This document shows, piece after piece, positions 38,959 to 46,793 of a stretch of 64,000 nt of DNA. This DNA comes from Sphingomonas sp. CBMAI 2297 (GTDB lineage Bacteria > Pseudomonadota > Alphaproteobacteria > Sphingomonadales > Sphingomonadaceae), in NCBI RefSeq assembly GCF_029870595.1, contig NZ_JAPDIR010000007.1, positions 164,586-228,585 on the forward strand. The letters run 5' to 3'. Below the pieces are notes generated by a model. The model was given only the letters and a program-made list of their open reading frames with translations, was not told the DNA's origin and made no database searches. How positions within the stretch are numbered: position 1 is the stretch's first letter; each line of letters opens with the position of its first letter. Position numbers and translations under genes: made by a program.

Positions 38959-39626
38959 GGCCGCAGCGTCAGCCCGATCGTCATCGCATGGTCCATCTGG
39001 TCGCGCGCGCCGGCGCGGCCGAAGCGATATTGGTTGAGATAGCCGATCTCGACGCGCAGCTGGCGGCCCAGCGGCGCGCCCAGCCCGATATTGGCCCGCA
39101 CCCGCTCGATCCCGCCGCGCTGGCCCCAGGCGGTGCTGTTGAGATTGAGGAACGTCTCATGCGTCGCGAACAGCCCGAGCCCGGTCCGGCCCAGCGGCGC
39201 GTTGAAGCGCAGCTGGCCGCGCACGCGGTGGCCGATCTCCGGGCCGGCGCTGTTGAAGCGCTGCTCGAGCCGGATCCGCGTGGCGAAGCCGGCGCCGAGC
39301 GGGACGATCACGTGCTGGCGCAGCCGCTCCTCGTTCGGCAGCGTCCGGTCGCCGACGAAATCCTCGACGTGCCGATAGCCGATGGCGAGTTCGACCTTGC
39401 CGAGTTTCCAGGCGAACAGCCCGCCGATCTCGGTGTGCGCCAGCCCCCGGGCGCGCTCGCCGAAGCGGGCGATGCTTTCCACCGTCGCTTCTTCATGCTC
39501 GCCCACGCGGACGACGCCGCTCGCCTGCAGCCACAGCTGGTCGTCGGTCCGTTGCGCGCGTGCGGGCGCAGCGGCGGCCAGGAGCAGGGGCAGGACGGCG
39601 CACCAACGCATCGCGCCTAAACGCAT
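38955..39626 (-). CDS. DUF2490-family outer-membrane protein
   Basis: 223 residues with signal peptide MRLGAMRWCAVLPLLLAAAA...ARAQ. The rest alternates polar and aromatic residues as in a small beta-barrel: DQLWLQASGVVRVGEHEEAT, GKVELAIGYRHVEDF, TRIRLEQRFNSAGPEIGHRV, RVEIGYLNQYRFGRAG, ending in TIGLTLRP. ATG 39626 is chosen; ATGs at 39635 and 39611 are possible. Its TAG stop is supplied by the CCTAGG end of the repeat element. Confidence 0.78.
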   Translation of the reverse strand: MRLGAMRWCAVLPLLLAAAAPARAQRTDDQLWLQASGVVRVGEHEEATVESIARFGERARGLAHTEIGGLFAWKLGKVELAIGYRHVEDFVGDRTLPNEERLRQHVIVPLGAGFATRIRLEQRFNSAGPEIGHRVRGQLRFNAPLGRTGLGLFATHETFLNLNSTAWGQRGGIERVRANIGLGAPLGRQLRVEIGYLNQYRFGRAGARDQMDHAMTIGLTLRP

Positions 39627-39710
39627 CGTCTTCATTCCGGTGCAAGCTTTACTTGCCGGACCTGGAACATCCATGGAACATCGCCGCGATCAAAATGGGG
39701 GGCAAGGGCA

Positions 39711-40109
39711 ATGATTCTCACGACGGCGCTGGCTCTGGGCATGGCGGCGCAGGGCCGCTGCGCGGCGCTCGACACACGGCTTCCGCGCCCGCTCGCCGGC
39801 TGGACGCGCGACGGGCGCGGGCTCGACACCGGCCATGCGGTGACGCTGCCGGTGCGCGGCGGCGGCGTGGAGACGCGCGTCACGATCCGCAAGGCCGGCA
39901 CGGTCGGCATCGCGATCGATCGCGCGGGCTGGATCGATGCCTTCGCCGCCGGCAGTCCGCGCGCGCTGCGCATGGCGTCCGAGCGCCGGGGGCCGCGCTG
40001 CTCGACGATCCACAAGATCCTCTATTACCGGATGCGCCCCGGCACCTATCGCGTCACGGTGAATCGGCTTAAGGGCGGCCGTGCAAGGCTGATGCTCACG
40101 CACGACTGA
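39711..40109 (+). CDS. Small exported protein, paralogue of the 37948 gene
   Basis: 132 residues with a short signal ([15 protein letters not shown]). C17 and C97 correspond to the cysteine pair of the 37948 protein. Conserved blocks are LPRPLAGW (24-31), AGWID (72-76), CSTIHKI (97-103) and [20 protein letters not shown] near the end. Identity is modest but spans the whole mature chain. It lies 25 bases before fsa on the same strand. Function unknown. Confidence 0.75.
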   Translation: MILTTALALGMAAQGRCAALDTRLPRPLAGWTRDGRGLDTGHAVTLPVRGGGVETRVTIRKAGTVGIAIDRAGWIDAFAAGSPRALRMASERRGPRCSTIHKILYYRMRPGTYRVTVNRLKGGRARLMLTHD

Positions 40110-40134
40110 CAGCAAATGTCATAAGGGATTCCCG

Positions 40135-40788
40135 ATGAAGTTCTTCGCCGACACTGCCGATACCGCCGATATTCGCGACCTGGCCGCCACCGGCCTGCTC
40201 GACGGCGTCACCACCAATCCCTCGCTGATCCACAAGGCGGGCCGCGATTTCCTCGAAGTGGTCGCGGAGATCTGCGAGATCGTCGAGGGCCCGGTCTCGG
40301 CCGAGGTCGTCGCGCTCGATTTCGAGGGCATGATGCGCGAGGCGGAGATCGTCCGGAAGATCGCCGACAACGTCGCGGTCAAGGTGCCGCTGACGATCGA
40401 CGGCCTCAAGGCGTGCAAGGCGCTCACCGACGACGGCACGATGGTCAACGTGACTCTCTGCTTCTCGGCCAACCAGGCGCTGCTCGCCGCCAAGGCCGGC
40501 GCGACCTTCATCTCGCCCTTTGTCGGCCGGCACGACGATATCGGCTATCCGGGCATGGACCTGATCGCCGACATCCGCACGATCTACGACAATTACGCCT
40601 TCGACACCGAGATCCTGGTCGCCAGCGTGCGCAACCCGATCCATGTGCTCGAAGCCGCCAAGATCGGCGCCGACGTGATGACAGCGCCGCCGAGCGTGAT
40701 CCGCCAGCTGGTCAAGCACCCGCTGACCGACAACGGCATCGCCGCCTTCATGGCCGATTGGGCCAAGACCGGGCAGAAGATCGGGTGA
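40135..40788 (+). CDS. fsa: Transaldolase-like fructose-6-phosphate aldolase
   Basis: 217-residue TIM-barrel aldolase of the small transaldolase (MipB/TalC) group, in the pentose phosphate pathway. The Schiff-base lysine is K83 in [21 protein letters not shown] and [11 protein letters not shown] at the start, then [20 protein letters not shown] and [11 protein letters not shown], are typical. Whether it acts as transaldolase or F6P aldolase cannot be settled by sequence. A repeat element separates it from xerC. Confidence 0.9.
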   Translation: MKFFADTADTADIRDLAATGLLDGVTTNPSLIHKAGRDFLEVVAEICEIVEGPVSAEVVALDFEGMMREAEIVRKIADNVAVKVPLTIDGLKACKALTDDGTMVNVTLCFSANQALLAAKAGATFISPFVGRHDDIGYPGMDLIADIRTIYDNYAFDTEILVASVRNPIHVLEAAKIGADVMTAPPSVIRQLVKHPLTDNGIAAFMADWAKTGQKIG

Positions 40789-40794
40789 CTTTTT

Positions 40795-40922
40795 CTCCCT
40801 CTCCCCTCCGGGGAGAGAGTGGCCCAGCGCAGCGAGGCCAGGAGAGGGGCAGTGCGGGCCGCAAGCGCCTTGCTCGCCGCACTGCCCCTGTCCGCGACCC
40901 TCTCCCCAGGGGGGAGAGGGAG
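40795..40922. repeat. Family-B palindromic element between fsa and xerC
   Basis: A 128-bp spacer with perfect 12-base terminal inverted repeats, CTCCCTCTCCCC (40795-40806) and GGGGAGAGGGAG (40911-40922). An inner pair, GGGGCAGTGCGG and CCGCACTGCCCC, makes a second hairpin. The element ends 15 bases before the xerC start. Confidence 0.75.
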
Positions 40923-40937
40923 ATATATGCTTCCCCC

Positions 40938-41831
40938 ATGACCGAGCCCGCCCTCCCGCTCCTCTATGCGCAGCATCTCGCGCGCGACCGGCGGCGTTCG
41001 GCGCATACCGTCCGGGCCTATGGCGCGACCGCCGAGCGGCTGGTCGCCTTTCTCCAGCGGCATTGGGGCGGGCCCGTCACGCGCGATGCGCTCGGCCGGG
41101 CGAGCGCCGCGGACCTGCGCGCCTATCTCGCCCATCGCCGCGGCGAGGGCCTGTCCAACGCCTCCGCCGCGCGCGAGCTTTCGGCGGTGCGCGGCTTCCT
41201 CAGATTCGCCGGCGGCGAGGATGCGGAGCTTCCCCGCCTCAAGGGACCGCGCGTCCGGAAGGGCGTGCCCCGCCCGATCGCCCCGCACGAGGCGGTCGCG
41301 CTCGCCGAGACCGTCTCCGAGGAGGCGCGCGAGCCCTGGATCGGGCTGCGCGACTGGGCGGTGCTGCTGCTGCTCTACGGCGCGGGCCTGCGCATCGGCG
41401 AGGCGGTGGGGCTCCCGGGCGCCGTGCTGCCGCTGGGGCCGACGATGAGCGTCACCGGCAAGCGCGACAAGACCCGCATCGTCCCCCTGCTGCCCGAGGT
41501 GCGCGCGGCGATCGAGGCCTATGCCCGCGCCTGCCCCTATGGCGTCTCGCGCGACGCGCCGCTGTTCCGCGGGGCGAAGGGCGGCCCGATGCCGGCGGGG
41601 GTGATCCGCAAGTCGGTCCGCGCCGCCCGCGCCGCGCTCGGCCTGTCGGACCGCACCACCCCGCACGCGCTGCGCCACAGCTTCGCCACCCATCTGCTCG
41701 GCCGGGGCGCCGACCTGCGCGCGCTGCAGGAGCTGCTCGGCCATGCCAGCCTCAGCTCGACCCAGGTCTATACCGCCGTCGATGCCGCCCATCTGCTCGA
41801 CGTCTATCGCAACGCCCATCCCCGCGCCTGA
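40938..41831 (+). CDS. xerC: Tyrosine recombinase XerC
   Basis: Resolves chromosome dimers at dif with XerD. 297 residues. The catalytic set is complete: R152 (GAGLRIGEA), K175 (VTGKRDKTR), H243 and R246 (HALRHSFATHLL), H269 (LLGHASLSSTQ) and Y278 (VYTAVD). The N-terminal SAM-like domain covers about 1-100. The gene sits among core genes and has no integrase-type neighbours, so a housekeeping role is much more likely than a phage or transposon one. Confidence 0.93.
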   Translation: MTEPALPLLYAQHLARDRRRSAHTVRAYGATAERLVAFLQRHWGGPVTRDALGRASAADLRAYLAHRRGEGLSNASAARELSAVRGFLRFAGGEDAELPRLKGPRVRKGVPRPIAPHEAVALAETVSEEAREPWIGLRDWAVLLLLYGAGLRIGEAVGLPGAVLPLGPTMSVTGKRDKTRIVPLLPEVRAAIEAYARACPYGVSRDAPLFRGAKGGPMPAGVIRKSVRAARAALGLSDRTTPHALRHSFATHLLGRGADLRALQELLGHASLSSTQVYTAVDAAHLLDVYRNAHPRA

Positions 41832-41875
41832 TTTCGATCAGTTACACCGCCGCAACGCTTCGCTACGGCGCACGC

Positions 41876-42355
41876 ATGCACGATTCCCATCTCGCTGACG
41901 TCGCCGACATCCAGCGCATCCCCGAAGTCGAGACCATCCTGGCCGAATTGTGCGAGCGCACCGGCATGGGCTTTGCCGCGGTGGCGCGCGTCACGCCCGA
42001 TCGCTGGGTCGCCTGCCAGGTGCTCGACAAGATCGAGTTCGGGCTGAACCCCGGCGAGGAGCTCGCGATCAAGACGACGATCTGCGACGAGATCCGCGCG
42101 AGCGGGCAGGGCGTCTATATCGACGATGTCGATGCCGATCCGGAATGGCGCCGCCATCACACCCCGGCGCTCTACGGCTTCCGCAGCTATATCTCCTGGC
42201 CGATCCTGCGCGGCGACGGCAGCTTCTTCGGCACGCTGTGCGCCGTCGATCCGAAGTCGCGCCTCGGCCTCGCCGCGCTCGCCCCGCAGATGGAAACCTA
42301 TGCCCAGCGGATCGCGACGGCGCTCGACCGGATCAGTCCCGCGGTTTCCAGGTGA
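41876..42355 (+). CDS. GAF-domain protein
   Basis: 159 residues that are almost only a GAF domain: IPEVETILAELCERTGMGFA, AVARVTPDRWVACQV, CDEIRASGQGVYIDDVDADP, FRSYISWPILRGDGSFFGTL. It has no kinase or cyclase domain, so it would have to act on a partner or as a free sensor. The last 23 bases overlap the convergent dedA gene. Ligand unknown. Confidence 0.82.
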   Translation: MHDSHLADVADIQRIPEVETILAELCERTGMGFAAVARVTPDRWVACQVLDKIEFGLNPGEELAIKTTICDEIRASGQGVYIDDVDADPEWRRHHTPALYGFRSYISWPILRGDGSFFGTLCAVDPKSRLGLAALAPQMETYAQRIATALDRISPAVSR

Positions 42356-42917
42356 GGATCCGCCAGACATAGAGCAGCGCGATCCCGGCGACGATGGCGA
42401 TGATCGTCGGCCCCACCCAATCCTCGATGTCCTCGATCGTGGCGCCCAGCGCATAGCCCCCGCCCAGCAGGATGACGTTCCAGATCGCGCTGCCCACCGC
42501 GGTATAGCCGACGAAGCGCCAGAAGGGCATGTGCATCAGGCCGGCGGGGATCGAGATGACCGTGCGGCCCACCGGCATGAAGCGGAAGATCAGCACGGTC
42601 GGGCCGCCCCATTTGTCGAAATAGGTCTTGAGCTTCTCGATCTCGTGCCAGTCGAGCGTCAGCCAGCGGCCCCAGCGGTCGACCAGCGGCCGCAGGCGCT
42701 TATAGCCCAGCCGCCGGCCGATCTCCCACCAGAAGAGATTGCCGAGCACCGTGCCCGCGGTGCCGGCGAACAGCACCAGCGGCAAGCTCATCTTGCCGCG
42801 CGCCACGGCGATGCCCGCCACGCTCATGATCGCCTCGGACGGGATCGGCGGAATCACATTCTCGAGCACCATCAGCCAGAAGATGCCCCAATAGCCCCAG
42901 GAAGCCGCGTCCCACAT
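42333..42917 (-). CDS. DedA-family membrane protein
   Basis: 194-residue inner-membrane protein of the DedA group, linked to undecaprenyl-phosphate or phospholipid recycling. Typical features are LENVIPPIPSEAIM (18-31), GNLFWWEIGRRLGYKRL, FRFMPVGRTVISIPAGLMHM and the final helix. Ten bases separate it from the gshB stop, so it is probably cotranscribed with gshB. Confidence 0.9.
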   Translation of the reverse strand: MWDAASWGYWGIFWLMVLENVIPPIPSEAIMSVAGIAVARGKMSLPLVLFAGTAGTVLGNLFWWEIGRRLGYKRLRPLVDRWGRWLTLDWHEIEKLKTYFDKWGGPTVLIFRFMPVGRTVISIPAGLMHMPFWRFVGYTAVGSAIWNVILLGGGYALGATIEDIEDWVGPTIIAIVAGIALLYVWRILTWKPRD

Positions 42918-42927
42918 AAGGTGTCGA

Positions 42928-43884
42928 TCAGCTCCGCTCGGCGACGCGGCGCTCGATCGCCTGCCAGATCAGCGCGCCGGTGTCGGTGCCGTTGAACCGG
43001 TCGATGGCGACGATGCCGGTGGGGGAGGTGACGTTGATCTCGGTCAGCCACTCGCCGCCGATCACGTCGATGCCGACGAACAGCAGCCCGCGCCGCTTCA
43101 GCTCCGGACCCAGCACCGCGCAGATCTCCTGCTCGCGCGCGGTCAGCTCGGTCTTGGCCGCGCTGCCGCCCACCGCCAGGTTCGAGCGGATCTCGCCCTC
43201 GCCCGGAATGCGGTTGATCGCGCCGGCCACTTCGCCGTCGACCAGCACGATGCGCTTGTCGCCCGCCGCCACCGAAGGGAGGAAGGCCTGCACCATGTGC
43301 GGCTCGCGCCATGCGGTGTTGAACACTTCGATCAGCGAGGAAAGATTGGCGCCGTCGCGGCCCACCTTGAAGATCGCCTTGCCGCCATTGCCGTGCAGCG
43401 GCTTGATGACGATCTCGCCATGCACCGCCAGGAAGGCGCGCGCCTCGTCCAGGCTGCGGGTGACGAGCGTCGGCGGCATGAACTGCGGATAGTCGAGGAC
43501 GAACACCTTCTCCGGCGCGTTGCGCACGCTGGCGGGGTCGTTGACCACCAGGGTCCGGTCCGCGATCCGCTCGAGCAGATGGGTCGCGGTGATATAGCCC
43601 AGGTCGAAGGGCGGATCCTGGCGCATCAGCACGACATCGGCTTCCTCGCCCAGGTCGAGCGACACCGGCTCCTCGAACCGGAAATGGTCGCCCGCCACCC
43701 GCTGCACGGTCACCGGATGGGCCCGGGTCCAGACGCGGCCGGCGGAATAGTTCAGGTCCTCCGGGCTGTAGTGGAACAGCCGGTGGCCGCGCGCCTGGGC
43801 GGAGAGCATCAGCGCAAAGGTCGAGTCTCCCGCGATGTTGATCGCGTCGAGCGGGTCCATCTGCACGGCGACATTGAGCGACAT
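42928..43884 (-). CDS. gshB: Glutathione synthetase
   Basis: ATP-grasp ligase that adds glycine to gamma-glutamylcysteine. 318 residues. Start SLNVAVQMDPLDAINIAGDS, then VLMRQDPPFDLGYI, the ATP-grasp segment EIVIKPLHGNGGKAIF, and EINVTSPTGIVAIDR near the C-terminus are diagnostic. It is preceded by a 24-base perfect palindrome between yraN and gshB. Confidence 0.96.
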   Translation of the reverse strand: MSLNVAVQMDPLDAINIAGDSTFALMLSAQARGHRLFHYSPEDLNYSAGRVWTRAHPVTVQRVAGDHFRFEEPVSLDLGEEADVVLMRQDPPFDLGYITATHLLERIADRTLVVNDPASVRNAPEKVFVLDYPQFMPPTLVTRSLDEARAFLAVHGEIVIKPLHGNGGKAIFKVGRDGANLSSLIEVFNTAWREPHMVQAFLPSVAAGDKRIVLVDGEVAGAINRIPGEGEIRSNLAVGGSAAKTELTAREQEICAVLGPELKRRGLLFVGIDVIGGEWLTEINVTSPTGIVAIDRFNGTDTGALIWQAIERRVAERS

Positions 43885-43908
43885 TCGGCCTCCTTCGGGA
43901 ACACCTTA

Positions 43909-43932
43909 GGTGACTTATTCGAATAAGTCACC
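43909..43932. promoter_or_regulatory. 24-base perfect palindrome between yraN and gshB
   Basis: The half GGTGACTTATTC (43909-43920) is followed directly by its exact complement GAATAAGTCACC (43921-43932). The yraN stop lies inside it, and gshB starts 25 bases past it. With no loop it suits a dimeric DNA-binding protein better than an RNA hairpin. It may control gshB-dedA. Confidence 0.65.
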
Positions 43933-44305
43933 CCATCCAGGCGTTCTCGATATGGCGAGGCGGCGTCCCCGGGGCAATGAGGATCACGTCGACCCGGATA
44001 TCGTCGTTCGGGCCGGCATAGCGCGGCATCAGCACTTCCGCCGCGGCGGCGACACGGGCAAGCCGGCGCTCGTCGATCGCGAAGTCGAGATCGGCCGCGG
44101 TGGCGCGGGTCTTGACCTCGACAAAGGCGATCAGGTTGCCGCGGCGCACAACCAGATCGACTTCGCCGGCCGGAGTGCGGACGCGGCGATCGAGGATTCT
44201 CCAGCCTTTCAGCCATAGCCACCAGGCGGCGCGGCGCTCGCCTTCGCGGCCACGCGTTTCCGCAGCGCGGCGATCCGTTGGTCTTCTGCCCCTCACGACT
44301 CGCAC
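43928..44305 (-). CDS. yraN: YraN/UPF0102 nuclease-like protein
   Basis: 125 residues with the PD-(D/E)xK pattern of UPF0102: E48-D50 in AGEVDLVVRR and E63-K65 in AFVEVKTR. The conserved start ETRGREGERRAAWWL and the RVDVILI strand fit the family. Predicted endonuclease-type protein whose substrate is unknown. The GTG start has no clear Shine-Dalgarno sequence. The rsmI-lpoA-yraN neighbourhood is shared with many proteobacteria. Confidence 0.85.
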   Translation of the reverse strand: MRVVRGRRPTDRRAAETRGREGERRAAWWLWLKGWRILDRRVRTPAGEVDLVVRRGNLIAFVEVKTRATAADLDFAIDERRLARVAAAAEVLMPRYAGPNDDIRVDVILIAPGTPPRHIENAWMG

Positions 44306-44386
44306 CTGTGGATAACTTTGGTTACCATCGCCAGACCGAGTCGCACCGAACCGGGTTTATCGGTGCTTTCGGGGGGTCGCATTCAG

Positions 44387-44566
44387 ATGGAATCCAACGA
44401 ACGCTATTATCGGCGTCGCGCCGCTCAGGAACTCGCTGCCGCGAAGCGGGCGATGACGGAGGCCGCCGCGCTGCGCCGCCGCCAGCTCGCCGAAACCTAT
44501 CTCAAACGCCTCGCCGAGCTTACCGGTGCGGACGAGATGCGCGTGCTCGAGCAGGAATACGCCTGA
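44387..44566 (+). CDS. Small helical protein, unknown function
   Basis: 59 residues, ATG 44387, starting MESNERYYRRRAAQELAAAK and ending RLAELTGADEMRVLEQEYA. It is highly charged and predicted helical throughout. GGGGGG lies 10-16 bases upstream. It occupies its own spacer between yraN and rsmI on the opposite strand. I do not recognise a named family. Confidence 0.6.
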   Translation: MESNERYYRRRAAQELAAAKRAMTEAAALRRRQLAETYLKRLAELTGADEMRVLEQEYA

Positions 44567-44606
44567 GTCGGCCTTGGCGCTGTTTCGTCCTCTCCTGCTC
44601 TGTTTC

Positions 44607-44687
44607 GTCGTCCCCGCGAACGCGGGGATCCAGAGTCAGGAGCGATGCGCGAAGTAACCCTGGGTCCCCGCCTTCGCGGGGATGGCG
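44607..44687. repeat. Family-A palindromic repeat pair
   Basis: GTCGTCCCCGCGAACGCGGGG on the left and GTCCCCGCCTTCGCGGGGATG on the right form a composite palindrome of about 80 bases. It lies between convergent genes, the small protein gene and rsmI, and may end both transcripts. Confidence 0.7.
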
Positions 44688-44716
44688 GGATCGGGGCGGT
44701 TCCGACCCGCGCCGGA

Positions 44717-45550
44717 CTATTCCTTCATCGCCATCGCCCGCGCATAGAGCGCCTTGCGGTCGAGCCCGAGCTTCTTCGCCACTTCGCCCGCCGCCTTGCT
44801 CGCCGGCAGCCGGGTGAGCGCTTCGGCGAGCGCGGCATCGGCATCGTCGGCGCTGGCGGGCGCGGGGGCGCCCGGCGGGGCGACCACCACCACGATCTCG
44901 CCCTTGGGCGGCGCCTCGGCATAGCGCTCGGCCAGCTGGGTGAGCGAACCGGTCACGCATTCCTCGAACTTCTTGCTGATCTCGCGCGCCACCGCCGCCT
45001 CGCGGTCGCCCAGCCCCTCGGCCAGGGCGGCGAGGCAGGCCGAGAGTCGCGGCCCCGATTCGTAGAGGACGAGCGTGGCGCGCACGCCGGCGATCTCGGC
45101 GATCGCCTCGGCGCGGGCATGGAGCTTGGCGGGCAGGAAGCCGAGGAACAGGAAGCGGTCGGTCGGCAGGCCGGCCAGGGTCAGCGCCGCGATCGCCGCG
45201 CAGGGGCCGGGAATCGTCGTCACCGGATGGCCGGCGGCGCGCGCGTCGCGCACCAGCTTGAAGCCGGGATCGGAGATCAGCGGCGTGCCCGCGTCGGAGA
45301 CGAGCGCGATCGCCTCGGTCGCCATGCGCGCGACCAGGCCGGGGCGGACCGCATCGGCATTATGGTCGTGATAGGGGAGCATCTTCCCCTTCGCGCCCAG
45401 GTGCCGGAACAGGCCGGCTGTCACACGGCTGTCTTCGACGGCAACCAGATCGGCGCCCAGGAGTATTTCGGAGGCGCGCGGCGACAAGTCACCGAGATTG
45501 CCGATCGGGGTGGCGACGATATAGAGGCCGGGCGTGAGAACAGCGTGCAT
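44717..45550 (-). CDS. rsmI: 16S rRNA C1402 ribose 2'-O-methyltransferase
   Basis: Tetrapyrrole-methylase-fold enzyme that methylates C1402 in the decoding centre. 277 residues. Diagnostic blocks are YIVATPIGNLGDLSPRA, VAVEDSRVTAGLF, LVSDAGTPLISDPGF and ISKKFEECVTG. The ATG is 12 bases from the divergent ATG of the LpoA-like gene. Confidence 0.94.
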   Translation of the reverse strand: MHAVLTPGLYIVATPIGNLGDLSPRASEILLGADLVAVEDSRVTAGLFRHLGAKGKMLPYHDHNADAVRPGLVARMATEAIALVSDAGTPLISDPGFKLVRDARAAGHPVTTIPGPCAAIAALTLAGLPTDRFLFLGFLPAKLHARAEAIAEIAGVRATLVLYESGPRLSACLAALAEGLGDREAAVAREISKKFEECVTGSLTQLAERYAEAPPKGEIVVVVAPPGAPAPASADDADAALAEALTRLPASKAAGEVAKKLGLDRKALYARAMAMKE

Positions 45551-45562
45551 CGGGGAGAGTAA

Positions 45563-46759
45563 ATGGCAGACGCGACCGTGAATCCGCAACGGGGCATCCT
45601 CCGCTGGGCCGCTTTGGGCCTCGCCGCCCTCCTCGCCGCCTGCGCCAGCGGGCCGCGGGTGATCCCCGAGTCGCGCCCCGCGCCGACGGTGGAGGCGCCG
45701 CGCGAGCGGCCCTCGACTCGCCCGATCTCGCCGGGCCTGCCGCAGGATGTGGAGCGCCACCGCGTCGCCCTGCTCGTGCCGATGACCGGGCCGAACGCCG
45801 GCGTCGGCAAGTCGCTCGCCAATGCGACGCAGCTGGCCGTCCTCGACACGAAATCGGACGTGCTGCGCATCACTACCTACGACACTGCCGGCGGGGCCGC
45901 GAACGCCGCGCGCCAGGCGATCGCCGACGGCAACAAGCTGATCCTCGGCCCGCTGCTCGCCGAGGAGGCGCGCGAAGTGGCGCCGATCGCCCGGGCCGCG
46001 CGGGTGCCGGTGCTCAGCTTCTCGAACGACACGGCGGTGGCCGGCAACGGCACCTATCTGCTCGGCTATTCGCCGGCCCAGTCGATCGAGCGGGTGGTCG
46101 ATTATGCCCGGGCCCAGGGCGTCACCAACTTTGTCGGGCTGATGACCTCCGGCGTCTATGGCGAGCGCGCCTCGACCAGCTTCCTGCGGGCCGTGGAGGA
46201 CCAGGGCGGCAAGGTGCTGGCGATGGAGACCTATGACGGCCGCCCCGGCTCGATGACCAGCGCGATCACCAAGCTTTCGCGCACGCCCTATCAGGCGATC
46301 CTGATCGCCGGCTCGGGCGCGAGCGGGGTGACGGCGGCGCCGATCATCCGCAAGTCGGCGGGCGGCAAGGCCTCGCGGATCCTCGGCACCGAGCTGTGGA
46401 ACACCGATTCGGCGATCGGCGCGAACGCGGTGCTGAACGGCGCCTGGTTCGCCAGCGTGCCGGACAATTACTACCGGACCTATGCGACCAAATATCGCGC
46501 CCGCTTCGGCGCGGCGCCCTATCGCCTGTCGACGCTCGGCTATGACGCGGTGCTGCTCACCGTGCGCATCGCCCGCGAATGGCGGCCGGGCGACATCTTC
46601 CCCGAGCGCCGCCTGGTCGCGCCCGACGGGTTCGGCGGGCTCGACGGCGCCTTCCGCTTCGGCCGCGACGGCATCGCCGAGCGCGCGCTCGAGGTGCAGG
46701 AAGTGAAGGGCGGGACCACGGTGACGATCTCGCCGGCGCCGACCGGGTTCGGGGGCTGA
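45563..46759 (+). CDS. Penicillin-binding protein activator (LpoA-like) lipoprotein
   Basis: 398-residue lipoprotein; lipobox LLAAC with C27. After a Pro-rich linker (33-60) comes a type-1 periplasmic-binding fold: HRVALLVPMTGPNAGVGKSL, AIADGNKLILGPLLAEEARE, PVLSFSNDTAVAGNGTYLLG, YQAILIAGSGASGV, LGYDAVLLTVRIA. This matches the C-terminal domain of LpoA (YraM), which stimulates class A PBPs. The TPR-like N-terminal domain of E. coli LpoA is missing. Location next to rsmI and yraN supports the call. Confidence 0.85.
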   Translation: MADATVNPQRGILRWAALGLAALLAACASGPRVIPESRPAPTVEAPRERPSTRPISPGLPQDVERHRVALLVPMTGPNAGVGKSLANATQLAVLDTKSDVLRITTYDTAGGAANAARQAIADGNKLILGPLLAEEAREVAPIARAARVPVLSFSNDTAVAGNGTYLLGYSPAQSIERVVDYARAQGVTNFVGLMTSGVYGERASTSFLRAVEDQGGKVLAMETYDGRPGSMTSAITKLSRTPYQAILIAGSGASGVTAAPIIRKSAGGKASRILGTELWNTDSAIGANAVLNGAWFASVPDNYYRTYATKYRARFGAAPYRLSTLGYDAVLLTVRIAREWRPGDIFPERRLVAPDGFGGLDGAFRFGRDGIAERALEVQEVKGGTTVTISPAPTGFGG

Positions 46760-46764
46760 TATAT

Positions 46765-46793
46765 TTCCTCCCCCAGCTTGTCTGGGGGAGGAA
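46765..46793. terminator. Bidirectional terminator between the LpoA-like gene and hemW
   Basis: TTCCTCCCCCAG and its exact complement make a 12-base stem around CTTGT. It starts 6 bases past one stop and touches the other. The ends carry TTCC/GGAATT, so either strand gives a G+C-rich stem with A/T flanks. Confidence 0.7.

Noticed and set aside
40938..41831. Tyrosine recombinase considered as an integrase of a mobile island
   Set aside because: No attachment repeats or cargo flank it, and the length and motifs fit housekeeping XerC between core genes.
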